Positions 42,918 to 53,427 are shown, counted from the first letter of the stretch. The stretch is 64,000 bases of DNA from Mantamonas sphyraenae (GCA_026936335.1 JAPMXV010000038.1:62001-126000); one strand, 5' to 3'. The notes: generated by a model not told the origin, from the sequence alone. A program made the numbers and translations.

Positions 42918-43299
42918 GCGTGCCTTTTTCGAATTGCTGTGCCTCGTCAACCGCACCACACCGGTTCTGTCCACATCCTGGTTCGTATGTCACTCGTGAT
43001 GCGGAGGAATGCGCTCCACGCACACCCAAAGTCACGTCTGGGTGCTGGAAGCCGGCATTGAACCTGGCATGAACCCTCGCAATTGTCACCTGTGCTCTCA
43101 TACCACCACACACGGAGCCAAATCCCATCCCCACTGATGTGCCAATCCCTTTTATCACTCCACACCAATCCCGGTGGGAGTCCCAGTGAATGGCTGTGTG
43201 GCGAAATCAAACGCCAAAGAAATCCGAGCTGGTCGCAAGCTGACACAAGCCTTGTCTTGTGGCCCGGGTCCGCACCCCAGACACTTCCCATCAAAACTA
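42918..43299. other. Gap between small membrane-protein gene and 5S copy 4
   Basis: Mirror of 27050-27429: the 5' leader of the membrane-protein gene, then about 110 bases of conserved 5S 5' flank. No further gene seen. Confidence 0.5.
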
Positions 43300-43417
43300 A
43301 CCAACGTTCAAACACTCCAGAAAGCACAGGGTCCCTGCCGAACCCCACCGTTAAGCTGGAGATGGCAGCCGTAGTACTTTGATGGGGGACCTCAAGGGAA
43401 TTGGCTGTGACGTTGGT
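43300..43417 (+). rRNA. 5S rRNA, copy 4
   Basis: 118 nt, identical to the other copies. Mirror partner of copy 1. It lies about 130 bp inside the outer end of the palindrome. Confidence 0.93.
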
Positions 43418-43423
43418 ATTCTC

Positions 43424-43434
43424 TTTTTTGTTTT
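43424..43434 (+). terminator. Oligo-T terminator of 5S rRNA copy 4
   Basis: TTTTTT then TTTT after ggtattctc. The spacer to the T run is one base shorter than at the other copies. Confidence 0.65.
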
Positions 43435-43559
43435 GCTTCTTTGACCCAATCGTTGAGTATGGCACCTGATGCTATGTATTCCGTGTGCGTAATGTGTTGA
43501 TTATGCCATCCCTCGCAACCACGTCCATCCGTTGGCACCACTGCACAGAAGCAGCAGAT

Positions 43560-44029
43560 CTATCGCCAATCGACGCGGTCAAGCATCATCAACACCGGCA
43601 GAGCAGACAGAAAATTCACAACCACGGAGGAAACAAAGAAGAATCCCCCAACGACAGTCTTGAACCACAATCCGGACCCCAGATACAGTCTGTGCAGTGG
43701 GAGAGTCAGTACGGCGACTTTGCCAAGCCGCCCTTCTCCTCGCCCACTCACTGCACCAAGTTGACCAGAGGAACGGCAGCCAGTATCATGGGGGTCGTCA
43801 CGTGGAACCGGTCACCCGGTTGCGACACTTGAAGGAGCAGATTGCCAATCACTGCGTCGAGAAGGAGCACCATCACGGCATTCAGCTGCGGCGGGTTCCC
43901 CCACACGCCAGGCACAAAGACCAATCCCACCACACCTGCAATTCCCTTCATCACATACGTGGCACCTCCCATCAGGTCCGTACAGCCTGCTTGCGATCCA
44001 GCATGCTGGATTCCGCGTCGAGTTTGCAT
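43560..44029 (-). CDS. Small four-helix membrane protein, family member 3 (outside palindrome, right)
   Basis: Exon 1 (43752-44029) and exon 2 (43560-43689) are joined in phase 2 across GTGAGT...CACAG and give 135 residues. Helix 1 reads GIAGVVGLVFVPGVWG, clearly related to members 1 and 2; helices 2-4 are also conserved in position (MVLLLDAVIGNLLLQV; TTPMILAAVPLVNLV; TVVGGFFFVSSVVVNFL). It is oriented toward the palindrome, as member 1 is on the left, so members 1 and 3 form a diverged mirrored pair. Function unknown. Confidence 0.73.
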
Positions 44030-44283
44030 GTTGCCATCGTTTCTCTTTCTCGCACCTGCGCACCTGCGCACCTCCTCCTTTCCTCTCCTCCAACCCACCA
44101 CACAGTTCTCAACCCACCATGTCCCCCACCCACCCCCTCCCCATTTGTGTCACAAATCCCAACCTCTCATGCGCGAGTGCAGCCAGTCCGTCACCACCGT
44201 CGCCCCCCACCCCCTCTCTCCAACCACCCAACCACCCAACCCCATCCCATCTTCACCCCCACACCCCGTTCTCCTTCGCCACA

Positions 44284-44857
44284 ATGTCATCTTCGTCTTC
44301 GGCGTCGTCGTCGAGCAGCAGCCCGACGCAAGCGGGGACCACGACGCAGCAGACGCAACAGCAAGGGGATGGTGATGAGCCCAAGATGAATTGGAACATG
44401 TATCAGAAGAGCACGTTGGGATTGGCGCTCACGGAAGCCCTGGATGAGTTGATTCAGGACGAAAAGGTGGATTCGGAACAAGCAACACGCATCCTGGCAC
44501 ACTACGACATCTGCGTCAACCAGGCACTCAATGATCAGTCTCATGGCATTTCACACAACATCAAGGTACGTTGCATGGCACGCCAGCCTTTGTCTGGGAC
44601 TCGTATGGACGCCCCGAAAGCATGCGCTCGAATCACTCACATTCCGCACTCGTCCTCTGGAACACACACGCTCCCTCTCGCAGGCACACCTCGACCACTA
44701 TCGCAATCTAGACGACGTGTGGAGCTTCAACCTGCGTGACGTGAGTCTCGACGTCGGCCAGGAGGAGCAGTTCAAGGTGGACAAGATCAAGATTGTGGCC
44801 ACCGATGGACGCAGCAAGGAGGAACGAGCCAAACCCAAGCGAAAACAGGGCAAGTAG
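44284..44857 (+). CDS. GTF2A2: Transcription initiation factor IIA gamma subunit
   Basis: Exons 44284-44565 and 44684-44857 (intron GTACGT...TCGCAG, phase 0) give 151 residues. A Ser/Gln-rich extension of about 35 residues precedes the TFIIA gamma fold: MYQKSTLGLALTEALDELIQ, then NLDDVWSFNLRDV and FKVDKIKIVATDG. TFIIA stabilises TBP on the TATA element. The N-terminal extension is unusual for the family. Confidence 0.93.
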
Positions 44858-44949
44858 GACACACACACACACACACATACACATGCTTCGTTGGCATTCT
44901 CTCCCTGTCCATTTTCTCTCTCTTGTTCTGGCTCTCCATTGCACACTCG

Positions 44950-44957
<8 letters not shown>

Positions 44958-44980
<23 letters not shown>

Positions 44981-44982
44981 CT
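44958..44982. repeat. (CT)n tract upstream of MED17
   Basis: A pure CT run about 60-85 bp before the MED17 start codon. Similar tracts lie in MED17 intron 1 (45207-45252) and just before PRP3. Confidence 0.85.
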
Positions 44983-45042
44983 TGGCAGCTGCCCGGTCTG
45001 CCCCACTGCTTTTCGCGCCACGACGGACCCTCACCGCTCGCC

Positions 45043-47928
45043 ATGGCAGACACAAAGCGCGTGCGACTCAGTCTCGAGTCGTACGTGGGTGCGCCTGTGC
45101 AGGTGATTGAAGACGACGGCAAGCACGTGCTGGAAGAGTGAGTGATCAGGACAACCCTCTGCCCCACCCGCTGCTTTTGTCGCGACGACACCGCAGAACA
45201 CACGCCTCTCTCCCTCCCTCTCTCCCTCCCTCTCTCTTTCTCTCTCTCTCTCACACACTCGATGATATCGCGCATGCTCTGCACGCGGCCACCACAGCGA
45301 CTTGGAGGCGAGCGAAGAGTTTGGACGGACGGTGAAGCGGATCGATTTTGCGGCGCTGCGGAAGCGCAAGGCGCAGGAGGCCGGTTTGGTGACGGGGTCC
45401 ATGGAAGGGATGATGGGCAGACAGGATGGAGGAGTGGCAGACGGTGGTATGGAGGAGAATGCGGAAGAGATGGCGCAGGAGCAGGAGAGGGAACACTGGT
45501 CAGGATGCATGACCCACCTGCAACAGGCATCGATGGAACTGGGCATGTTTGTGGACATGGTTGATTCGTTACGCAGCGAAGGGGGCTTGTTACGCCATGC
45601 CTCTGTGCCCAAGCAGGCGGAGGAGGTGAAGACGGTGCGTGAGTACCAGTTGCAACTGATTGGCAAAGCCAACAACATCCAACGGGCACGCAGCATCATT
45701 GGACGTCGTGTGGATGCCATTCGAGCCATGCGCAAACGCAACGAACGGTCGTGGTACGATCGCACGCGTGCGCTGCAGCGCAATTGGCACGTGTATGCCG
45801 AGTCGTTGCAGGCGTTGCGCACACGGCATCTGCATGTGGACGTGGGCTTTGACGGCCAGCTGGTGGGCAATCTCACACGCACGCTGCCCATCAAGTCGTC
45901 CATGATGGTGCATTGGTCCAGACAGCACGAGACACAGGCCACGCAGGGGTTGCAGGTGGACATCCACCCAGAGGCGGAGTGTACCGTACAGATTCGTGGT
46001 GAGCTGTCCACACATGCCAGCTCGGGCTCTGTCTCATCATCAGCGTCCTCATCATCATCATCATCATCATCGTCCTCATCATCGAGCACCGCCACGTCGT
46101 CCGGCACCAGCACAGCGACTGGCAACCCTTCCACATCCAGAGGCTCCAACTCCACGTCCACACCTACCACCGGCACGACACCGTGGACGAGCGACGACCT
46201 CATGCTGCTGGACACATCGACGGGCAGCGGCAAACCGGGGAACGAGGAGGAAGACACGGGGATGGAGCTGGAGGAGACGACGGGGAGGACCGGTGGAACA
46301 ACCACGACAGCAGCAGACAGAAAGGATGCACACAATGGGGAGAGACATCGCGTTGGCAAAGGTGTGCAAGGAGGCACAGGGAGGGGTGCGTCACGGGTGG
46401 TGGTGCGAAACGACGACGACGTGTTGCACCACTTCCAACAGGGTGTGTTCAACGACGAACTCTTTGCATACATGCGTAGCGAAGCAATGAGTGCGGCCAA
46501 CGTTGACGTGGTGGCCATCGACTCGAAACGCATTGCCGTGCGCTGTGCAGACGGCGCCGTGCTCACTCTCCACAAGGACACGTGCGGATACACGTTTGCC
46601 CAATCGCAGTCCTCCTCCATCTCCACCACCACCACCTCCTCCTCCTCCTCCTCCATGGACATCGAAGGAGAGAGCAGCACCGCCACCGCCACCACCACCA
46701 CTGCTTCCTGGCAACCGCAGTGGAGTGGTCCCATGGCCGTGCTTTCCATTTTCATGCAGCAGCGTCTGCAGCACGCCCACCGCCTCAACATGAAGCGTCA
46801 CCAGGCCAAACGTGACCCAGGGTACCCGCGTTACCGATGGCTGGGCTGGCATGGAGGCATGGACCGCCATGCCATGATCCTGCCAGCTGTGATGGCGTAT
46901 GTCGACCACGTCTCCTTCCGCACCCGTGTGTTTGCCCTCATGGACACCCTTGCCACTGTGTTTCCCGGGCAGTTGGGCGTGTACAGCCTGTCCTGCCGTG
47001 CCATCAACACCTATCGCCTCCTGCTGCGCTTTGGCATGCGCCATCGGGTGAACGTGCTCATCACGAATCCCAACTTGTCGTGCCTGCCACCGACCACCAT
47101 CGTGCTCGCCATCGCCGCCTCGCCCTCCGCTCCGAACACACCATGGCTCTGTTTGTGGCCAAACAACTCGCCTACAGCCGAGCCCTGTGGCTGCGAGACA
47201 CCCTCCTCCGCCTGGGATACTACGACGCCGTCCTGCTGCCGCCCAGTGCCCATTGGGGCGATGTGCAAGCACATGAGAACCAGGATCACAAGCAGGCTGG
47301 TGTCACCGTCCTTCACGCAGTGTGTCTCTTGCGTCTGTCGCCCCATGCAGACATCCGTGTGCGTGTGTTGTACGATCCCCAGCAGCCAACCCGCAGTGGC
47401 ATCACCACACATGTGGTGCATCACACACGCGTACCCTTTCGTCAACTGCCCACCTCCCATCGTCTCATCCGTGTGGGTTATCCGACTCCTTCTTCCTCAT
47501 CCTCCTCCTCTTCATCATCATCTTCAACATCATCATCTTCTCCCGCTGGCAGCACAGCCACAACCACCACGTCATCCTCTTCCTCCTCCTCTTCAACCTC
47601 TGCCTCTGTCTCCAACATGGCCGCTGAATCCGCAGCCAAGTCCTCAGCGTCGACAGGCACCTCAGCACCCACCACCACCACCGCCACAGACTCCTCCTCC
47701 TCCTCCAACACCAATAACTCCTCTTCATCATCCACACCCAAGCCAGGTGTCGCTTCGTCGACCACATCCACGTCGAGTGCACCCTCAGCAGCTGCATCCA
47801 CCTCCGTCTCGACTTCCTCCGCTGCTGCATCGGCATCCATGTCCCACCTGGGCCACATACAGCCCTGGCAAGACATTCCGGGCTCGTCAGACGCCAGCAA
47901 ACTGCTGCACATCATGCGCCTGCATTGA
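45043..47928 (+). CDS. MED17: Mediator complex subunit 17
   Basis: Exon 1 (45043-45137) encodes MADTKRVRLSLESYVG. A phase-2 intron leads to exon 2 from 45298. The conserved MED17 start (VRLSLES ... VKRIDFAAL) and helical core (HLQQASMELGMFVDMVDSL; AIRAMRKRNERSWYDRTRALQRNW) identify the Mediator head subunit, which bridges activators and RNA polymerase II. Long Ser/Thr runs interrupt the protein near 46020-46100, 46610-46660 and 47490-47830, making it larger than animal MED17. The frame shifts by -1 somewhere in 47090-47150; downstream sequence (MALFVAKQLAYSRALWLRD) is clearly coding. Confidence 0.85.
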
Positions 47929-47955
47929 AATGTCCATGCATACAGTATTTCGTTT

Positions 47956-49442
47956 TCATTCGTCGTCCTTGGAAGACTGCGTCACTGTGGTGATGTCGAC
48001 CATCGTTCCCTTTGTGCTGCCACTGTTGCCGATTGCCGCATTGCTGCCGCTGTTGTTGCTGTTGTTGTTGTTGTTGTTCTCGGCCACGTCTCCAATGCCC
48101 GGGTTCGTGCCCGTGCTCACCAGTTTCTCCGCAGCTGCTTCCTCCCGTCGCACAGCACCGTACCATGTGATGCCCCCCATGGCCACGACCAAGCCAAGCA
48201 GTGTCACAAACGTGATTGTGGCATTGAACAGCGCCTGGCCGATAAAGATCAGCAGGCATGTCTTCAGGTGACCAACCATTTGGTTGCTGTTTACACATGC
48301 GTGTGTGTGTGTGGGTGTGTCAGCATACAATCCAACCACCTTTCCTCAACCTTCCTTTGGCCCTTCCTCCCGTGGCCCCTACCTGAGCGCCGAGCTGTAG
48401 TCCAGAATCATCAACACCGACAAGTTGACTGCTGCCGCACCAAGGCAGGACAACATGATGGCCACCTGCGAGGATGTAAAAACACACATGCACACCCACA
48501 GAGACAGAGAGATGGAGACAGAGGTCACGACACAAGCACATGGGATAAAGGGCGTCAGTTTTCGGAAACAGCGGCGCGTCGCAGCGCGGCATGTGGCGCC
48601 CTCGGGGAAACGTACCACCAAACCCGACTCGTAGTCGTTGGCAAAGAGCTTGGGCACGTCCTCGAGCACAGGGAGGGATACAAAGAGGATGACGGAAGCA
48701 ATGGGGCTGGTGTAGACGAGCAATTGCTGTGGGGTTGCCTGCACGTCCTTCATCACTTCCTTCGAGTAGATTTGGTTGCCGGCGGTGGCCAAACACATGG
48801 CCAGACCGGCCATAAGACCCGAGAACGACGAAGCAATGTCACGCACCGTGGCCATGCCCACACCAATGCACGACACCAACAACGACAGTTTGATCTTGTT
48901 GCTGAACGACTTGCCCAGCAACACCGACTCCAAGGCAACAATCGTGGGCGCCACAAGAATCTTGAGAATCTGGTGTGGACGGCCCCATTCCTGTGTTAGT
49001 GCATGTCCACACTCGCAAAACCCCACACCGGAGATGGTGAGGGAGGGAGAGGGTGGGAGGAGAGAGCTGCTCCACTGCAACAACCTACCTGGTACACGCC
49101 AATGGTGTTGAGTTTCAAGGAGATGTTGGCAAAGCAGATGGAAAGCACGGCCAGGGCGGACACTTTGGCGCAGTCTTGCCAAGGGAGGATCTTGAGTGGG
49201 AACATGCCCAGGTACCGGCTGGCAGTATACATCACCACACCCGTGATGGACTGGTGGAGAAAGGTCAGCGCATAGATGTGGTTGAACCCGTACGTGGTCA
49301 TGATGATCTTCAGACAAGTCACCAGCGACACCGACGACACCACGTTGAACGCAATGGCTGCCAACATGCGAATCATGTACGCGTTGGTGCCTGGTTGCGG
49401 CTTTTGGCTTTGGGTGCTGGCACCGTCTGCTTCTTCCGACAT
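47956..49442 (-). CDS. SLC35-type nucleotide-sugar/triose-phosphate transporter (SLC35E3-like)
   Basis: Exons 49089-49442, 48616-48969, 48383-48465 and 47956-48286 give 373 residues, all with GT-AG introns. About ten membrane helices follow a Ser/Gln-rich start. Family blocks include FANISLKLNTIGVYQ, ILVAPTIVALESVLLGKSF, TAGNQIYSKEVMKD and VGHLKTCLLIFIGQALF, the order seen in SLC35E3 and plant TPT-like carriers. It is predicted to be a Golgi/endomembrane antiporter; the substrate is unknown. The C-terminal tail has an Asn repeat. Confidence 0.88.
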
Positions 49443-49482
49443 CTGTGTTGACACCTGGTCTGGCCACCCCAGCGCATCTCCT

Positions 49483-50551
49483 TCATTCCCCACGATGCGA
49501 CCCTCCCACACTTTGTCGCTCCTCCCACTCATTCAACATGCGATCCAATTCCTCCTCCGTGTTGACTCCATCCATGAGTCGATCAAACTCGTCCATGGCA
49601 TCCCGAGACGGCGCCGACGTGTGGATCGTCCGTGTCTTGCGTGTGTCCCGTCCCTCCATTTCATACACCTCCTCCTCCTCCTCCTCCTCATGGCCCTGCT
49701 GATCATGATGATCATGATGATGACGATGGTGATGACGTTGTTGTGTGTGCACAGCCCTGCGAGCGGTCACCGACACGGCGCCGTGGCCCATGGATGCACT
49801 TCGATGCCTCTCCTCATACAACATGCGCTTGTCCACCTTAAAGGTGCCCATGACGCCCTCCAACACCTGCGAGCCACGTCGTTGCAACGTGCGGATGCCC
49901 TGCGAGCCCAGATTGTACACCTGTGCCTTGGCTTGCTCCTGGGCACGCACCACGGTCTCGTCAATCAGCGGCTCCAACTGTTCGATGTGCGGTTCCACAA
50001 AGTTGCGGTACAGTGTGGCTGCCCCACGCGTCTGCGGCAGCAGCATCCACAACACAAACACAAACTTCAACTCCAGGTAGAACGGGAACCAGTAGAACAC
50101 AATGTCCATCCAAAACTCCATAAAGCCAAACAACGAGTACACAACCCTGTGGGAGTGGAAAGAGGGGGATGAGGGCGGGGGAGGGGGGTATGGGATGCGT
50201 TGTGTTTGATGCGTTTGCCAACGTTGTTGGGTGTGCGTGTGTGTGTGTGTGTGTGTTTCGCATGCCACGTCGTCGTGTGAGCGATGACGTCGAAAGTCGT
50301 TGACCCGCCGCCGCCGGAATTGGCTCCCCCACTTTCTTCTGTGTGCCCAGCGCCCCTGACTGTGGGTGCCTCGTACTACGATCCATCCGCATTTGGGTTT
50401 CCCATCATCAAACTCACCAATATGTCAGCCACTGGTGCTGCTCATGCTGATCCCGCAGCCGGATGGCTTTGTACGACTGCAGCGCCGGGTACAGAAATCC
50501 CACCGTGTTCAGGAACGGTTTGGTCACAAACGTGGGCAGAAACGACAGCAT
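49483..50551 (-). CDS. REEP / TB2-DP1-HVA22 family ER-shaping protein
   Basis: Exon 1 (50418-50551) encodes NTVGFLYPALQSYKAIRL and HQWLTYW. A phase-2 intron (270 nt, holding a GT microsatellite) leads to exon 2 (49483-50146) with VVYSLFGFMEFWMDIVFYWFPFYLELKFVFVLW. These are the two paired hydrophobic hairpins of the TB2/DP1/HVA22 family, which curve ER tubules. The protein has 265 residues, with a long hydrophilic tail containing His-rich and Glu-rich runs. It ends 40 bp upstream of the SLC35 gene on the same strand. Confidence 0.9.
50231..50256. repeat. (GT)n microsatellite in REEP-family intron
   Basis: A GT run with one C interruption inside the intron of the HVA22-family gene. Confidence 0.85.
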
Positions 50552-50707
50552 TTACAAACCCCTTTGCTTTGCGTGTCTATGTGTGTGTATGTGTGTGCTG
50601 TGTGTGTGTTTGTGTGTGTGTGTGTGCCTGCCGTTCCCACCGAATTCACTCTCGCTCTGGCTGCGCCGGCGCCGCCATCCCCCGGGCACCCCACCCCTCC
50701 CCTCCGC

Positions 50708-51874
50708 ATGTCATTGTCACTGAACGATCGCAGCAACCCGTTGTCCAAAGACCAACGACCCACATTCTACGACACACAGGAGCTGGAATGTGTCAAGGTG
50801 CTGGAGGACAATTGGGAGGCCATCCTGGAGGAGTTCCACGCGGTTTGCGAACAAAACCTCATTGAATGGCCGGAAAAGGAACTGTTCAACCAAATTGTGC
50901 AAAGGAATGGTTCCTCCCCGTCCTCCTCCTCCTCCTCCTCCTCCTCTTCTTCTGTGGAGCAGGTGGATGATGATGAAGAGGCCAAGCAAAGACGACGCAA
51001 CCGGAACATCCGTCGCAAACGTGGCAAGGGTTGGAACGTGTACGGTCTCTATGCGTTTGGGGGCAAGAATGAGGAGAACTGTGCACGGTGTCCCGTGACC
51101 ACACGCTGTTTGGATGCCCTGCCCAATGTCAGCACGGCAGCGTTCTCCCTCCTGGAACCCGGGTCACACATCACCCCGCACACGGGCTACGAGGGCTACT
51201 CCAACTATGTCTTCCGGTGTCATTTGGGTCTTATCATCCCAGACGAGGACAAGGTGTGGATGAGTCGCCAGGAGGCCGAACAGAGTCTCGGAGTCGATCC
51301 GTTCTACGGCACCGGCATCCGCTCACGCTGCAACTACGTCCATCGGGCTTCTTCTTCCTCTTCCTCTTCCACGTCGGACGACGACAACGACAACGACAAC
51401 GACGACCACTTTGCCGAGTTCAACTCCAGCCACTATGCGGCCTTGGGTGAGGATGAGATGTTGGAGAGGCAATCGAATGTGGAGGAGGTGGGCTTGCCCT
51501 ATGTGGGTCTCCGCGTGGCGTCGGACGTTGCCACCTGGCAGCAGGGCAAGTGTTTTGTGTTTGACGACTCCCACCTGCACGAAGCATGGAACTTTACGGA
51601 ACAGCCCCGCCTGGTGCTGCTCATCGACTTTGAACGACCCTCGCACTTTCTCTACGGCGACGACGCCTACGAGCGGGGCGAGGTCGACGAGGCCCGCTCC
51701 GTCCAGGACGCACAGAACACACAGGAGGAAAACCCGTTTGCCAAGAAGCGCAAGGGGCGTCTCTACCTCAACGACCTCGTCACTCAGTTTGGGTACGAGC
51801 TCATGGACAAGCAACCGGGGCCCCAACAACAACCCCAGCAGGAGGACGACGACGAGCAATCACCATCCCAATAA
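50708..51874 (+). CDS. Aspartyl/asparaginyl beta-hydroxylase-like dioxygenase
   Basis: The protein has 388 residues. It contains the ASPH-type double-stranded beta-helix signatures: a first block HTGYEGYSNYVFRCHLGLIIP (iron-binding His in HTG) and a second block GKCFVFDDSHLHEAWN (second His) followed by RLVLLIDFERP (2-oxoglutarate-binding Arg). Between the blocks it has an insertion of about 100 residues with Ser- and Asp/Asn-rich tracts, longer than in typical ASPH. A Ser run also follows residue 70. It is predicted to be a 2-oxoglutarate/Fe(II) hydroxylase of protein side chains. The ATG at 50708 is chosen because longer starts would run over the opposite-strand HVA22 exon. Confidence 0.83.
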   Translation: MSLSLNDRSNPLSKDQRPTFYDTQELECVKVLEDNWEAILEEFHAVCEQNLIEWPEKELFNQIVQRNGSSPSSSSSSSSSSSVEQVDDDEEAKQRRRNRNIRRKRGKGWNVYGLYAFGGKNEENCARCPVTTRCLDALPNVSTAAFSLLEPGSHITPHTGYEGYSNYVFRCHLGLIIPDEDKVWMSRQEAEQSLGVDPFYGTGIRSRCNYVHRASSSSSSSTSDDDNDNDNDDHFAEFNSSHYAALGEDEMLERQSNVEEVGLPYVGLRVASDVATWQQGKCFVFDDSHLHEAWNFTEQPRLVLLIDFERPSHFLYGDDAYERGEVDEARSVQDAQNTQEENPFAKKRKGRLYLNDLVTQFGYELMDKQPGPQQQPQQEDDDEQSPSQ

Positions 51875-51933
51875 GAAACAACCCCATCCCCCACCCCCCC
51901 CCCCCTCATCCGTTGTGTGTGTTGTGTGTGTTT

Positions 51934-52493
51934 TTAGTCATCATCGTCATCATCATCATCCTGAAACATGCGGGTTTGCTCGAGGAGGGGAAGAGCCTCG
52001 GGCACGGCAAGTGCGCCTGCAAACACGCCGCCCACAGCCAGAATGGAACCCAGGGTGAGGCCAGACACGCCGCCATTCTCATAAAAGGGTCCCTCCCAAC
52101 CCGCTCGTTCGGACAGCACGATGCCCGCCCGCAGGCCGCTTGTGTGCGGGTCGGGAAACACTGTGCGTCGTTGTCCAGCCTCCACCGACGCCTCCTCCGC
52201 CGACGCCGCCATACGCGTTGTCGACGTCGACACCATCTGTGTACGCATCACCACACGCGACGTCACACCCACAGATGTCGACACACCTGCCAATCCCAAT
52301 CGCTGTGGTCGTCCCCACTGGGTCAGTGTTGCTTTTTGGGAAGAGGGCTGCTCACACAAACCCACTTCCTCCACCTCCCACCTCTCTCCCCACCCACCCC
52401 CTTCCCCCCCCCCCCGCTCACACCCTTCTCTTTCTCCCAAAACCCCCACTTTCACATGCACGAGTTGAGTTGTCATCCACTCACCGTTGCCAT
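51934..52493 (-). CDS. Small protein with mitochondrial-type presequence and one membrane helix
   Basis: A 9-nt first exon (52485-52493, ATG GCA ACG) is joined by GTGAGT...ACCCAG to exon 2 (51934-52317), giving 130 residues. The start WGRPQRLGLAGVSTSVGVTSR is Arg/Ser-rich and lacks acids, like a matrix-targeting signal. A later segment (LTLGSILAVGGVFAGALAV) could cross the inner membrane. The C-terminus is an Asp run encoded by a (CAT)n tract. It might be a respiratory-complex accessory subunit, but I cannot assign it. The tiny first exon is the main uncertainty. Confidence 0.55.
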
Positions 52494-52544
52494 TGCCTGT
52501 TACAAGCTGTTCGATTTGGCGCGCCAGCGCCAGCGGGGGCAGAG

Positions 52545-53255
52545 ATGGCCCCGCCTCCACGACGCAAAACCAAGGGCTGGTCGCAGCCACCGTACGCACG
52601 CAAGGAAAACGCAGCAAGGGAGGACAATGGGATGGCACTGGCACAACGTGGGGCGTGGTCAGTGCGGTCGAGGTGGGTGTGGTGGGGTCTGGGTCTGAGC
52701 CTTTGGGTGCTTCTGGTCATTCTCAGCCACACCAACGCCAACCACCTGTCCACCTGCTCCCTTAACTTTATGCCCCTCATTGCCACCTACATTGGATCCC
52801 TCTCCTGGCTGGGCATGGGCATCCTCGTCGCCCTCGTCGATGAAACCGGCGCCGACGTGACGGTGGGCTTCGAGTCTGAGTTTGGCTCAGTGCACGTGGA
52901 TGAGGAAACAGACGTGCATCCACTGGTCAAGCGAACCACCCAACTCCTGCTCTTTGTTCATACCCTTCTCTGTCTCTTTGCCATCATCAGTGTCAGTGTG
53001 ACCCCAACCCATTGCCAACGCACCCTCCTGGCAACCTCCCAATGGTTCTGGCAGGGTTGGTCCTTTGTCATCCTCATCACCATATGGCTGTGTGTCATCA
53101 CCCTTGTCTACACACTCGCCCTGTGTCTGGAACTGTCCCAGGCCGCCCCATCCGTGGTGGCTCCCCACCACCACGCTTCCCCCACCTCCTCCCGCTCTTC
53201 ATCGCCCTCTACCCTCTTTGCGCCCCACAAGGACCTCCCATCCTCCGAATCATGA
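52545..53255 (+). CDS. Four-helix membrane protein, unassigned
   Basis: 236 residues. After a basic start (MAPPPRRKTKGWSQPPYARK) come four helices: GLGLSLWVLLVILSH, LIATYIGSLSWLGMGILVALV, LLLFVHTLLCLFAIISVSV and VILITIWLCVITLVYTLAL. The tail is Ser/Pro-rich. The acidic loop between helices 2 and 3 would face one side. The start is 51 bp from that of the divergent gene at 52493. No family recognised. Confidence 0.7.
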   Translation: MAPPPRRKTKGWSQPPYARKENAAREDNGMALAQRGAWSVRSRWVWWGLGLSLWVLLVILSHTNANHLSTCSLNFMPLIATYIGSLSWLGMGILVALVDETGADVTVGFESEFGSVHVDEETDVHPLVKRTTQLLLFVHTLLCLFAIISVSVTPTHCQRTLLATSQWFWQGWSFVILITIWLCVITLVYTLALCLELSQAAPSVVAPHHHASPTSSRSSSPSTLFAPHKDLPSSES

Positions 53256-53427
53256 ACCCCCAAATGTACATAGCTGTCGATTCGCAAACACCGCCATCCC
53301 ATCCACACAAACCACACACACACAACGCGAGATGTTTACGCGCAGTTGCTCGCTCAGACGCGAGCCTGCGCCATGTGCAGACAATGACACCACATGCCAT
53401 GCACACAGGGCACCCTCGTTACAGGCC

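Larger units (their letters stand above)
36497..43550. repeat. Right arm of a large inverted repeat (palindrome)
   Basis: It is the reverse complement of 26800-33843, with the same genes in mirrored order. The inner edge starts at gcgatgtgttggtg (36497). The outer edge is near 43550, just before the diverged paralogue at 43560. The two arms differ in intron microsatellites, small indels and a few amino acids, so they are not a simple assembly echo. Confidence 0.95.

Noticed and set aside
53256-53427. Additional coding exon between the four-helix protein and the mitochondrial carrier
   Set aside because: Open frames here are short and low complexity. No splice-compatible conserved sequence was found.
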